64,000 nt of DNA from Glebionis coronaria (GCA_025667525.1 CM046878.1:85116798-85180797); one strand, 5' to 3'. Counted from the stretch's first letter, positions 11,796 through 23,149 are shown. The notes: generated by a model not told the origin, from the letters alone. Translations and numbers: made by a program.

Positions 11796-14700
11796 TGTAA
11801 AACCCGCATGCTTTTACCATGAATAGTGCCCTTAAGATCGTACGTCCTAGATTAAAACTTACCTTATTTAGTATTGATCACATTCATGTGCTAATAATCA
11901 AGCAAGTGCATACGTGTATGACATGATAAGTATCGATTACGTACAAACTCATGATAAACAGTTAATAGATATTTCACGTGAACATAATTAAATCATGATC
12001 ACCATTTTAAAACACGAACTAAAATAATTACGTAAGTACTTAATTACGAGTGTATATATAAATACGATAAACTACATGATAAAATAAACATAAACACTTT
12101 AAACACGAACACGTTTAACCACGAACGAACACGAAACATCGGGACACGAGAAAAGGTACGGGTACCCCATGTGGGGCCCCCATACCCACGGCACACATAA
12201 CCATAATGGGCTTAGCCCATTGACTTTTACATGAAAGGGGGGTTATGGTAACTTTTCATTTCATTTTTACATTTCATGAAAAATATTCATTTAACCTAAA
12301 AAGTTTCTCTCCTCCTCCTTGCCCTCTCTTTGTGCCGCCACCTTAAGGACCACCATAGGTGGTTGTTGATTGATTTTGATCTTGAAAACCATTGCTATAA
12401 ACCGTGTTTGTTCATCCTCTTTCAAGCTACGTATTGGTATATCATTCTAAACCTTTCTTTTTAATTCTTTTAAATCTTTGATTATTTTCATGAACATGTT
12501 ATTGTTATTCTTATTAAAACATGATAATTAAACATTGATCTAACATGTTTTGGGGTAAATTAAAATCAAAGGATGATATAAGAGGGTGTTTGTTTTGGCC
12601 GCCTAGTATAACCAACCCGAGGGGGGGTTCGGTTTGCTTTTGCCGCCACCACCAAGACCATTTTGGTCTTGGTTGGTGCATGTGGGACCCACGGCAGCAA
12701 GGGGGCACAAGTACCCCGAGTTTGGCTTGGGGTACGGTGTCGAGTTCATGCCCGATTCATGGTTCGTTGGTTAAATCATGATTTATGCTACATGTTAAAA
12801 TTATGAATTATGAACTTAGGATATAAATTAATTAATAACATGAGATATTAATTAAACCATGACTTAGGTTATTTTAATTATTAATTTAGCATGATATTAA
12901 TTTAACCTAAGTATTTTATGTTATAAGTTATAATTAATTAATTATTTAAAACATGCCTATAATTAATTAATTTAGACATGACTTAGGTTATGTTATTAAT
13001 GCATAATAATACACATTTTAACCTAAGTAATTTATTCCATTTTAATTAAAACATGTTATACTTTAATTAAAATGCTTAACCTATAGTTTAATTAAAATAC
13101 ATGAAATAATAATTAAACTATACACTATATCATATGACTTAAGAAATAAGCTTATAAACACTTAGACTTATATGTTAGCTTATGTAACCAGCTTAATTCT
13201 AATTATGGAAACTTCTATTTATAGAAACTTAATTAAATAAGGAAACTAATCTATTAATGGAAACCTTCTATATATGGAAATCTATCTATTTCAGGCAGCT
13301 AATCTAATCATGGAAACCTGCTATATATGGAAACTTATTTAATTAAGGTAGCTGATCTATTTTTAGAAACTAATCTATTTTAAGCAGTAAATTCTATTTT
13401 AGGAAACTTTCTATTTTTGGAAACTTTCTATTTTTGGAAACTTTCTATTTTTGGAAACTTTCTATTTTTGGTAACTTTCTATTTTTGGAAACTTTCTATT
13501 TTTGGAAACTTTCTATATTTGGAAACTTTCTATTTTTGGAAACTTTCAATTTTTGGAAACCTGCTATTTTTTGGAAAGTTACTTATTATTACACAGTAAG
13601 TATAATAATACATGAAATACCAGTAATACTTAATCAGATTAATCAGAATACAAGATAAACACAGTTTAAGGCTTTAAACAGTAAACCATGACCTAAAAAC
13701 ATGCAAAGTAAGCTAAGATGAGACATAAAACCCAGTACGTAATCAGTGATCGATACTTATACACGTGTGTATTCATGTAGCGTTAGTGATCCAGAAGTAG
13801 GAGTCTTTCATCCATACATTCACTGGACTTGAGGTACGGATTCTCGTCCTTTCAGTATGGACATTCTTTCCTTATTAGGATTTCCCCGTATGCAGCCAAC
13901 TGTTTTCCCCAGTATTTGTTTTATTGTTTTGAACTGCTTATGTTTAATTAGCATAATCTATAGCCATATACAAGCATGACCAGTTTCACCTAGTTATGGA
14001 GGTACCATAACCATAACATTGGAGGCACCAATGTTATGACTTCCCCACGGCGAAGTGATTGCTCGTGGCGTCCCTTTTCAGTTTTGGCCATATTATTATA
14101 TCATGTGGGGCGTATGGGTGCATCCTAGTTACATGTTTTATTCAGTATTTCATGGTGAATGTGGTGTGTGCCTTGCATCCTTCACAAGGAGTTGATCCCT
14201 CCTACCCAGACCAGTATATTAATTAGAGGCATCCCCTCTAATCAGCATGATGAGGTCACCCCTCCAAGTATTCATGCACGTGACCTTTTCATGACCTATA
14301 TGGGCTATGGTATATTCATGTTAAAACAGTTTTCATAAGATAAACATAAGGCTTTTCAAACTATAAAACCAGTTTTTCTTAATACTTAACCAGTTTACTC
14401 AAAACTTAGTCTTCCGCTGTTATATGTTACATGCTTATCCTATTTCATGCTATTTTGTACATCCGTGCACTGAGCGTCTTGCTCAGCCGTTTTCCTTTTC
14501 ATGTTCCCAAAACGGCAGGTACTCAGGGACGCTCGTAGATCTCAAACGTACGTGCATATGGATTGGAAGCTTTACTGTCTTTCTTTACTTTATGCATTTC
14601 CTTTACTTTAATACAGCTTGCAATGGACATTGTATCGTCCTTTCCTTTTACAGTATATATGTTTGTGTGTGATGAGCTCTACTTTGGGGTTACCGATGTT

Positions 14701-14814
14701 TGATTCCGGTATTTCCCTTTTATGGTCAAATAATGCTTAGACATTTATCCTTGTATGCTTTGATGACACGCCATGATTATGCGTAAGATTCCATTTCCAA
14801 AATGGGGTGTTACA
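11796..14814 (+). repeat. 3' LTR of Element II
   Basis: This is a near-identical copy of 3613-6612, with the same termini, tandem array, hairpin cluster and inverted pairs. It is followed at once by the second CCATC duplication. Confidence 0.93.
13390..13575 (+). repeat. 17-bp tandem array in the 3' LTR
   Basis: About ten units of TTTCTATTTTTGGAAAC, corresponding to the array at 5190-5375 but with different unit variants and order of substitutions. Confidence 0.88.
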
Positions 14815-14819
14815 CCATC

Positions 14820-14831
14820 GCTCTGATACCA
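14820..14831 (-). promoter_or_regulatory. Primer-binding site of Element I
   Basis: GCTCTGATACCA is the reverse complement of TGGTATCAGAGC. It shows that Element I is on the minus strand, with its 5' LTR to the right and its interior to the left, interrupted by Element II. Confidence 0.85.
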
Positions 14832-15197
14832 ATTTTAGAAACTAGAAGGGGGGGGGGGGGGGTTGAATAGTTTCTCTTCAATTAGTCACCTAATTTAAAT
14901 TACTTTGAATTAAGTGTGTATCAAAACTATCTTTTACTTAAAGCTAAGTTGCATAATGATTAGGTTCAATTCAAATGCATTAGCAATGGTAATAGGTAAG
15001 TATAATGATAATGAAATAAGTAAAGAGTAAGGAAGGAGACAACCTAGTGACAAGACATCAAGATTTATAGTGTTTCGACAACGAGGCTCTATCCTCGTTT
15101 CTACTCCACTCCTCGAGTACACCTACTCGAGATTTCCACTATATCCACAAGCTCCCTTCTTGGCGGAGAAAGCCTTACATCGTCGCTTACATTATTT

Positions 15198-15680
15198 TTC
15201 GACACTAAGCTAAATGTCGAGACCTAATCATTAGCTAGGACCAATCTACACAACGTTGCCTATTTCACAATTTAACGACACAAGGCTAGATGTCGAGTTC
15301 TAATCTCAAGGTAGAACCAATCTTCATGACGTTGCCTACTTCACCATTTAACGACACAAGGCTAGATGTCGAGTTCTAATCCAAAGCTAGAACCAATCTT
15401 CAGGACTCTTCACTTTGAAGCTAAGTGAGAACTTCACACAACACAACTACTAATCACTTTCAAGTTTAGTGAGAACTCACAAGACACAACCACATCACTT
15501 TATAGTTTAGTGAGAACTACTACACAAATCTATTACAACTCAACTAGGCATATCCAAGTACACACATGTAGCTTGGATCTACACAACACAAATCCAAGCA
15601 AACACATATGCAATGGATGTACACAACAAATCCAAGTATTTACAAATAGCTTGGATGAACACAACTAGTCCAAGTATTTT
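15198..15680. repeat. Tandem units containing inverted repeats in the Element I LTR
   Basis: Three units of about 75 bp (15198-15410) share GACACAAGGCTAGATGTCGAG. Each ends in a hairpin: CCTA/TAGG (15223-15239), then GTTCTA/TAGAAC at 15297-15317 and at 15373-15393. They are followed by three units with TTTAGTGAGAACT and by three or four units built on ATCCAAG/CTTGGAT pairs (15550-15660). Confidence 0.75.
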
Positions 15681-15936
15681 AGAAATACAAATGGATTAAC
15701 AAAAATAAAAAGGATAACATGATGAACATGACTAATTCATGGATTTATCTTTATCACAACACTAGTGAGTGAGTGATCTTCTCATTGGACAAGGTAAAGG
15801 AGGGGATCAAGAGGATAATCATATGTAAACATCCTTAACACTTTAAGTGATTATTTACTAATGATTATGCTATAGAAAAGAGAAAGGGGGCTGAGAAAAA
15901 CGTCCAAGAGGCTTGTTGGAAAATGAGATTTGATCC

Positions 15937-15948
15937 ACTATTTATAGT
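15937..15948 (-). promoter_or_regulatory. TATA box of the Element I LTR, within a palindrome
   Basis: ACTATTTATAGT reads as ACTAT/ATAGT around a TT centre. On the minus strand it gives CTATAAATAG, an ordinary plant TATA box about 45 bases downstream of the 28-bp palindrome at 15993-16020. Confidence 0.6.
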
Positions 15949-15992
15949 TAACAAAGTCCAACGGCTAGCTGGGCGCGGATCCTTATCTAGCC

Positions 15993-16020
15993 GGCGGTAC
16001 CTTATCGATAAGGAACCGCC
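15993..16020. repeat. 28-bp palindrome GGCGGTACCTTATC/GATAAGGAACCGCC, third site
   Basis: The two 14-base halves are complementary except for one pair. The core CCTTATCGATAAGG equals that at 2421-2452. It lies just upstream of the Element I TATA box on the minus strand. Confidence 0.8.
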
Positions 16021-16200
16021 TAGCTATTTAAGGTATCGCCCAGTAGAGTCCGCTCCTTTTTTGTCTTTTAGTGAGGCAGGAATATCTGAGGTTTTTAAAC
16101 CTTCAAAGGATATTCTTATGGCATATGGAATATGCCATTTTCAAATTTATGTTTTCCATTTTAATAAAACATTTTCTTAAAAAGAAAGTTTGATAAAAAA

Positions 16201-16735
16201 TCATTTGTCATATTAACAAAAGTGAGTTTTAAGGATAATCACTTTGATGATAGTGTTAGTTAAATAATTCGTTTTGTGTTTTACACTAAATGTGTTGTAT
16301 AGTTTGTTGTGATCAAAACTAAGAAATATTAGTTAACACTAATAATGTTTTTAGGCATCACTTGCATTAACAAATTTCAGTTTTAAAATAAAAGTTTTTT
16401 TGAATAGTTTACTAGAAAAGTTTGTTATAAAAGAGATTGATAATTGAGATTACTTTTTAAATTAAGAAATGTTAGCGAATGGATTTTTTTAAAACTTTTG
16501 AAAATAAAAAAATTAAAATGATTTATAAAATAATATAAATAGGATTAAATGATTGATAGCTGAACAATCAGGGACTGTTTGCTTCACATGATATTTTTGA
16601 AGGAATTGTAATCTTTGCAATGAATTATAATTTAATGAATTGGAATGTAGTGTAATGTAATGTGTTGTAATTGTAATTGACTAAAACTTATAAATGTGTT
16701 TGGTTTAACTCCCAACGTAATGTAATTCAACTTTT
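16201..16735. other. Unassigned AT-rich spacer
   Basis: No gene is visible. Around 16568 the phrase CAGGGACTGTTTGC is followed by ATTGTAAT-type repeats. This recalls the edge of a small DNA transposon, but I see no matching inverted end or target duplication. Confidence 0.4.
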
Positions 16736-17636
16736 ATATAAAATTTGAAAAATTAATAGAAAATAATATTTAAAATAACATATAAAAAAATAAAATAAAC
16801 AAATAATAATTATTATAATAAACAATAAATAATAATAATAAATTAAAATAAATAATAAAAATTAATTTTAAATAATAGATAAATAATAATAATTATATAA
16901 TAATAATAGCAATAAAATAATGATATATGATTAATAATAATTGATAATAAAAATAAATAATAACAAAAATGATGTTAAATACATAAACAAATAAATACAG
17001 TTACAAATAAAAATAATAATAAAATAATAATAATAATAAAAATAATAATAACATTACTAATATTAAATAAATAGTATTTATTAATATTATTTTATTTTAT
17101 TTTATAATAATAATTAATTTATTAATTATTATACTTTATTAATATTATTATATTAGTATATTTATAATATATAGTAACTTTTTTATTATTAATAATTTTT
17201 TAGTATTAATAATTTTATTAATATTATATATTAATTTTTTAATATTATACTTTTTAATATTATATTTTTTGATAATATTTTAAATATTTTATTTGTATAA
17301 TATATATTTTTAATAATAATTATACTTTAAAGATAAAAGTTTTTTATTTTTTGATAATAATGTTTTATTTACAATTAATTTATTATTTGAAAATTTAACT
17401 ATTCTTAATTTTATATATACAATAGTTATTTTATTAATATTTTTAATATAATAATTATTATTTTATTGATATTATCATTTATATATTTAATTAATACAAT
17501 TATAAATATTTTATTAAAAACAGTAATATATAAATATTAACTTTTTATTATAAAAAATTAATAATAAAAAAATAATAATTAATATTATATTTAATTATTA
17601 TTATTATTTTTTTTTAGTTTTTTTTATATATATAAA
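16736..17636. repeat. About 900 bp of almost pure A+T (AAT/ATT-rich)
   Basis: The tract is dominated by TAATAA, ATTATT and poly-A/poly-T runs with very few G or C. It directly follows, on the minus strand, the 3' end and polyadenylation signal of the reverse-transcriptase pseudogene at 17666-19860. Confidence 0.85.
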
Positions 17637-17665
17637 CCATCACTTTATTAGAACCAAAAAGGGTT

Positions 17666-19860
17666 TTACAACAAATTGGATGGGAGTCGAGATACTATCT
17701 ACGCTCCCACCCCTTTAGCAATAGCAAAACCTATTCTATGGAAAATATGTACAACAGCACGCGCTCCAATGTCTTGAGCCTTAGAAAATCTTTGGATCCG
17801 CTTCAGCAACGCAACTGCATCGTCCTGTAACTCACCTAGAGAAGAAAAAGAGAAAGGAAGAAACCCATATCCAAGAGCTGCACACTTAGTCAAATACTTG
17901 CATCGTTTACGTTGTGTAGCATCAATCACAGCTCGGCGAGGTACAAAGTCATCCATCCCCGTACGAGTCAAAGGAGAAGAACCAGTCAGATCAACACACA
18001 CATCTTTACCTCCATCCCAAGAATAAAACAAAATATCTGCCGGACGTAAGGCATTGTCAAGTCCTCCATCTAAACCGATATTAACTTCCTTTCCGACAGA
18101 TATCCCTGAACGATAGCATATATCAGCAAGAGTATCACGTACCAAATTGTGACAATGTTTAATCCCAACGATACCAGCACACGACACCGCATGATCCCCA
18201 AATATATCCCCATCAAATACTCTCGAACAAGCTGAACAGGGCTTCGAAACAAAGAACAGGGGAATCCCTAAGCGATAACACAAAACACATCGATACGTCC
18301 TCCCATTCATAGTCTAACCCAACCCCGAGATAGGAACCGTCCTAAGCCAATCGGGAGTATGATCCTCCCTCTGAGATGCCCATAAAGCCATCTATCGAGC
18401 AGATAAAGCGAAAGTAGATTCTGCATTCTTAATAACCTGAGTAAAATATATATCTGCCATTTTATACATGATTTTGGGGGCAGCGACCTTACTCGGATTA
18501 CTTAGAAAATCAATCTCCATAACCGAGTTAAACACACGTAAGGCATCATCAAACTGGACTCCATAAGATCTAATATCAGTGTGTAGAAGTAGCTTAGACT
18601 GCAAATCAACTGACTGTAACCGAGAAGCAAGAAAAGCATAATGCAATACATCACCCGCAGAATAAACACCCAACCCCCCAAAGGAAAATGGCAAGGTAGC
18701 AAGTCTCCACTGCCAATCACCAAATCCCGGTCCAGAAGCAATAACGATACGCTCCAAAGAAGAACGGAGTGCCATATCAAAAGAACTTTGGGCAGACTTA
18801 AAAGCACATGGTGAACATGTACGCATAGAAAAATATAACATGGAAATATCAGCACAAGAACGAAGAATAGCCCCACTCCCTCCCTCCCTGAACATGTACA
18901 CCATACCTCTCAAGAAAGCGATTCACAGCATGAAGAATAGCCTCACTCCCTCCCGACACCCCCACCCCAAACTGTAAATCACCAAAGTACCCATCCAAAG
19001 AATGACCAACCTTATAAGCACAAACCTTAGAAACAAGCCGTCTCCAAACAGTACCTACAGCAATGGGACGGATCCCACCACCAGGCTAATTAACCAACGG
19101 GGTGAGAGGAGCACTAGCGATATACTCACCCAACACCATAGGACAACGCCCATCAAGAAAAAGGTTCACTACTTGGGTGATAGAAGAAACCAAATCATCA
19201 GAAATAGCAACCGCAGAACCACTCAAACAATCTAAAAGGTTCTGGGCCCGCAACCCATCCCGCCCACAAGACGTACCTCGGGGAAAACTCTTGATCACAT
19301 CAAGAACCACAGATTGAGAAACAACAAGGGGATGAAGATCAAGAGGTATATTTGGTAAAGAAGGAGCATGAACAAAAGGATGCTTATCCTTTAAATCTAC
19401 AAGAGTAGTATCATTATAAGGAGCCACACCAGATGAGGAAAGAACTCTGACGACTACAGAATAATGCCCATCAGAAATCTTCCGTCTACACTGCTTAATA
19501 TTCTGCTCAACCAACCCAATATCCTCACTAAGAACATCAGACAAAGCGGGGGAAGATTCAGCCAAACACTCTCTAAGAAGTTGTAAACTACCATCCAACG
19601 TCTCCCAAGAACGAATAGCATTAATAATATACTCCTCCTGTCTTTGCCTCTTGATAACGGACCTACACTCCAGATTACTTCTCAGACGAAAGGTTTTAAG
19701 AAGACAAAGAGGCAAAAAAATAAAACGAACCCAAGAAGAGATGTCATCAGGCTTGTTAACCACCCTGTCAAGGGCACCTTTCAAGGCGCGAGAAAAACCT
19801 AAACGACACTTTGGAAGCAAAATATCAAAATCAAAAAAGTGGAAAAACTTGATTAATGCA
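17666..19860 (-). pseudogene. Non-LTR-type reverse-transcriptase-like pseudogene with the RT core deleted
   Basis: The minus-strand pieces form one recognisable plant reverse-transcriptase-like family. The first, 19820-19086, starts LPKCRLGFSRALKGALDRV and contains SFPRGTSCGRDGLRAQNL; a UAG at 19086-19088 ends it. The frame continues through PGGGIRPIAVGTVWRR to about 18915, and then jumps to a C-terminal part (18870-18392) with GFGDWQWRLATLPFSFGGLG. UAG codons follow at 18392, 18314 and 17699, and the final stop is UAA at 17666-17668. The polymerase core with its catalytic aspartates is missing, removed at a junction near 18865-18960. The C-terminal domain has C-x2-C and H/C residues (CSACSRVFDGDIFGDHAVSC) and then RPADILF and VCVDLTG. 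AATAAA lies just past the stop. Start and upstream limit are uncertain. Confidence 0.75.
18863..18960 (-). repeat. Duplicated ~20-bp segment at the RT deletion junction
   Basis: GAAGAATAGCC followed by a pyrimidine-rich CACTCCCTCCC occurs at about 18863-18890 and again at 18932-18955, with one or two differences. It sits where the RT core is missing, as expected for filler or slipped-strand repair. Confidence 0.65.
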
Positions 19861-19879
19861 ACCTTAGTTCCCCACAGTT

Positions 19880-21501
19880 GATTATCCCCAAGTTATAAGC
19901 TTCACAACACCTTGATATCACACTGTCAGGATGCTATGATCAGCTTTATAACCCAAGAATTCCATGGTTTGAACAAGACTTAGCAAAATATCAAGATTCA
20001 AGGAAAATATGCAAACTTTTGCACACTCCTTTGAAAATAGGTTTTATAATTCAAGATTACTTAACAAAGAACAATAACAAGCAGATATAATGATTGCCAC
20101 TTGAGTTTTCTTCACAATTTCAAACACATTTCATTAACTTGAATATATGATTTACAGAAAAGTGAACAAGGAAAATTCAAGAGCAAAAAACAAATGTAGT
20201 ACTCTAAGGCCTTTAAATAGGCTTACAATGAACTAGTGAAAGCTAAAAACCGTAACCCTAATTGCTGGTGAAGTCCCAAAAATTCCCTTTGAGGGTTTGA
20301 ATACTTTGAAGATCATGTGACATTTCTTGGCTGGTTGTGTGAGTTGGCATAGTGAAAATGTGATCAATGGCTCACATTGATGCTTAAAATGAAAGCAAAA
20401 ACAAGGATGGTTGGATGACTGGCCAACTTTGGCATTTTGCTCAAAGGTGAAAAAGCATGGGAATCTTGTGAGCTGTAGGATGATGTGGCAAGCTTTTTGA
20501 AAGTTGGGTTGTGATTAGGGAGACCCTAATCATCATTCTAGAGCATTTGGTAGCTTAATTATAACAGTATTAAGAAAACCCAATTTTGTTAAGAACACCA
20601 AGAACATGGTGTTTAATCTGTTTGGTTTTTAAATATGTGTTAGGCGCCATAATTAACTAATCAGTTAGATTAGTTAAATACTAATGTGAGTGGATTGGTG
20701 AGGTGGAAGCAAGGTGAGTTCTGATTGGAGGAGAGAGTGAGTGGGGTGAGGTGGCATGTTCTGGTTGGTCTAGGTAAGATTGGATGTCTGTCCAAATTAG
20801 TCCCTTTTTTCTTTAACTCTTGCCACTTTGTATTAAACAGGCCAAAACTCGATTCCCTTTATATTTGAAGTTTTACTTTTCACACTTTTGCCCCAAATAC
20901 TTTTCCAAAGTATTTTCAAGTGTATTTCTTGCCATTTTATGATTCTTGAAGGGTTGTTTTGGCATTTTCTTCATTGATAATGTTCTTGACTTGTCTTGTT
21001 GACTTCTTGGAGGACTGAAATTGCCAAGTCATGATTTATGAGGGATCATTTTTGCCATTTCTTCAAAGTTAAGGGTCCTTTTGGTAATTTGACATGTTTT
21101 GAGGACCAAACTTGTAATTTCTTGTAACTTGAAGTCCTTCATGGTATGTTTGACTTTGAGGAGGACTAATATTGACAATTTAGTTTTGTAGAAGGACTAA
21201 ATTTGCCAATTCTTCAAAGTGGAGGGCCCTTTTTGTAATATTGACAAACTTTAGGGACCAATCTTGCATAATCTTCAAATCTTTAAGGGTTTGTCTTGGA
21301 AAATTATTCATTCGGGCTTGGTTCATTGTGCGGCTTCAATTCCCGTTTTCGTTTTTCTTGTGATCTTTTGTCATTTTTTAATATCCGTACCTAAAATACA
21401 CAAGCAACAAACACAAGCATATATTTGGTCATTTTCATGATATTTAATGCATTTAAATCCCTTTTTGGACGATGAGACTATGTATAAAAGCAGTCTCATC
21501 A
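19880..21501 (-). repeat. LTR fragment related to the Element VI LTR
   Basis: The sequence from about 20100 to 21501 resembles 55440-56637 plus 61854-61911. Both share a phrase like AGGGACCAATCTTG, the GTGCGGCTTCA...CCCGTTTTCG block and the terminal ...TAGTCTCATCA or AGTCTCATCA. It ends at 21501 next to Element III DNA, with no primer site or purine tract beside it, so it is solo or truncated. The left limit is uncertain. A TATA-like TTTAAAT sits in a hairpin at 20205-20225. Confidence 0.6.
20205..20225 (-). promoter_or_regulatory. TATA-like element in a hairpin loop
   Basis: TAAGGCCT (20205-20212) pairs with AGGCTTA (20219-20225), leaving one bulged G and loop TTAAAT. On the minus strand the loop gives ATTTAA at the place expected for a TATA box. 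Confidence 0.45.
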
Positions 21502-22052
21502 GGGACAGACTAGAGTTTTATGTGATCCCATGCGGATCACACTCTCAATCTTATACCCATATTACTTTCCATTTGTCTAAACTAAGCCATATTTTAAAGT
21601 CTTATTCAAATATCATACTTCTATTTTGATCTTGCACCCAACATGAGGTACTATCAATCATCATCTTCTAGGAATACTTGGTTCTCTCCTTCCATGGTTC
21701 TCCCTAATTCCTACACTATCCCGTCCAACAGAAATTCCATACTTCATTCATCAATTCTATGGAAATCGCTAGTACATTGGATAATGTATAACTGTCTCTT
21801 CCAAAGATCTTTCATAACACCTTCACAAAACCGACTCTCTAATCACTTCTCCATGAACTTATTCAGCTCAGCTTCACTACTCATCCCTTGATATTGATTT
21901 TTCAACAAAAATTCTATCTGCGTAGTCACTCGACTCCCCTTGTTACCTCCACGAGTTCTTAATCTCCCATGTTATGTATTCAATTCATTACGATCCACTA
22001 GTTCAGCTCTTTGTAACTCCACTCCGGTACTCGATCTGTCCTTCTTTGTCAT
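21502..22052 (-). pseudogene. Element III gag-like remnant, 5' part
   Basis: On the minus strand, from about 22052, a frame reads MTKKDRSSTGVELQRAEL, then RTRGGNKGSRVTTQIEFLL and QYQGMSSEAELNKFMEK. Several stops interrupt it. Basic and Gln/Glu-rich sequence near the start of the interior fits a gag leader, but there is no diagnostic domain. Element IV separates it from the rest of Element III at 35764; the interior breaks off at 21502. Confidence 0.4.
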
Positions 22053-22378
22053 TGAAGGTCTACGTAATACTATTCTACATGATGGATTTAATTGATAAAG
22101 AGGGTTGATTGATTGATAAATATAAAGAAGATGAGAAGGGAGATGAGGGAGTAGAGAGAGAAAGGAGAGAAAAGAGAAGAGTAGAGAGAGAAAGTAAAGA
22201 TTGATTATGATTAATGAAAATGACCAACCCCTCCTAACATGCTAGGAGGGGATATATATAGCCCACCCTACATGTGGGCTATATGGACTATACATTTACT
22301 AAGTGGATCACGAGCCCATTACATAATTATCGTTGGAGCGACCGATCCTTCATAAATACGTAAAACGTATTTCCAACA
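22053..22378 (-). repeat. 3' LTR of Element IV
   Basis: 326 bp, nearly identical to 35433-35758. It contains a GAGAGAGAAAG-rich tract and two strong hairpins around a minus-strand TATATATA. Confidence 0.9.
22228..22284 (-). promoter_or_regulatory. Element IV promoter region: TATA box between two perfect hairpins
   Basis: CCCCTCCTA (22228-22236) pairs with TAGGAGGGG (22243-22251). ATATAGCCCAC (22256-22266) pairs with GTGGGCTATAT (22274-22284). TATATATA lies at their junction. The copy in the right LTR is at about 35608-35664. Confidence 0.65.
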
Positions 22379-22516
22379 ATCTCCCCCTAAGGGAGGTCGC
22401 TCCAAGAGACAAAGTTCTAAATAGTCTATATCTCGTGATCTATGCTAACTAAGATGTGACCGAGACTTTATTGGGAAAAACGTATTTCCAACAATCTCCC
22501 CCTAAGGGAGGTCACA
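22379..22516 (-). promoter_or_regulatory. Polypurine tract of Element IV and a second copy of the junction
   Basis: Next to the 3' LTR the minus strand has the purine tract CCCTTAGGGGGAGAT (22379-22393). The LTR end plus tract (CGTATTTCCAACAATCTCCC onward) recurs at about 22480-22510, 110 bases further in, so the element has two candidate plus-strand start sites. Confidence 0.65.
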
Positions 22517-23149
22517 TCTTTTTACAAAATCTTAAACCTAGCATCTATGCTTGAGTCTTCGATCTTGTTCTTCTGAATATGCTTGATGTGATCTTTGACT
22601 TTAGTCTTGAGCATGTTTCCTTGCCTTGACCTTGTGCATTCTTCACTTGTGATATTTGCCTCTTCGTGACTTCATGTTCCACATACTTATACTTTTAAAT
22701 TCTTGAAAGCTTCAGAGTTTGATACAATGGAAGACTTGACCTTCAGGCTTTCTTGAATTTGTTGAAGTACTAATTGTATGTAGTATAAGCATGTGGTGAC
22801 GACTTCTTCTGGATTGTACACCGCAATGCCACCTTCTTGTTACGCTGCATAAGACAGTTAGCAACAAACAATATACACGGATGAAATGGCCTTGAACATT
22901 TCATTCTAATTCGGTAGCATTTTACCTCCGGTCGGTGAAGACCGTTAGACGATATTAAATATCGTACTTGTGGCAGGTAGTTTCAATAAAGAACCTCCTT
23001 GACAAGATTTCGCGGGTAAACCCGTTCTCTTTACTCGACCGTCCAAAGCTGACTGCAAACGTAAAGAGTGAATCATTTGGATAATATTATCCGCATTATT
23101 TGAAGCCGTCAATTCATGTTCCTGGAACAAGTGAAGTTCAATTAAGAAC

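Larger units (their letters stand above)
3613..14814 (+). mobile_element. Element II: complete Ty3 LTR retrotransposon, Tekay-like chromovirus
   Basis: The element is bounded by two LTRs of 3000 and 3019 bp that begin TGTAAAACCC and end TGTTACA. It is flanked by the 5-bp duplication CCATC (3608-3612, 14815-14819). A primer site matching initiator Met tRNA follows the 5' LTR and a purine tract precedes the 3' LTR. Internal order is gag, protease, RT, RNase H, integrase, chromodomain, which defines Ty3 rather than copia. The LTRs are very similar; the clearest difference is about 20 bp present in the 3' LTR near 12085 and missing from the 5' LTR. At least three in-frame UAG codons and one frameshift make this copy inactive. 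Confidence 0.93.
14834..16200 (-). repeat. 5' LTR of Element I, right end uncertain
   Basis: The LTR should begin close to 14834, right beside the primer site; the expected terminal TG reads TT here. It has a 16-base G run (about 14850-14865), tandem inverted-repeat units at 15198-15680, a minus-strand TATA box at 15937-15948 and a palindromic GGTACCTTATC site at 15993-16020. I could not fix the right end, and no second LTR lies in the window for comparison. Confidence 0.6.

Noticed and set aside
16568..16720. hAT-like MITE end (CAGGGACTGTTTGC)
   Set aside because: No matching inverted end or 8-bp duplication found in the AT-rich DNA that follows.
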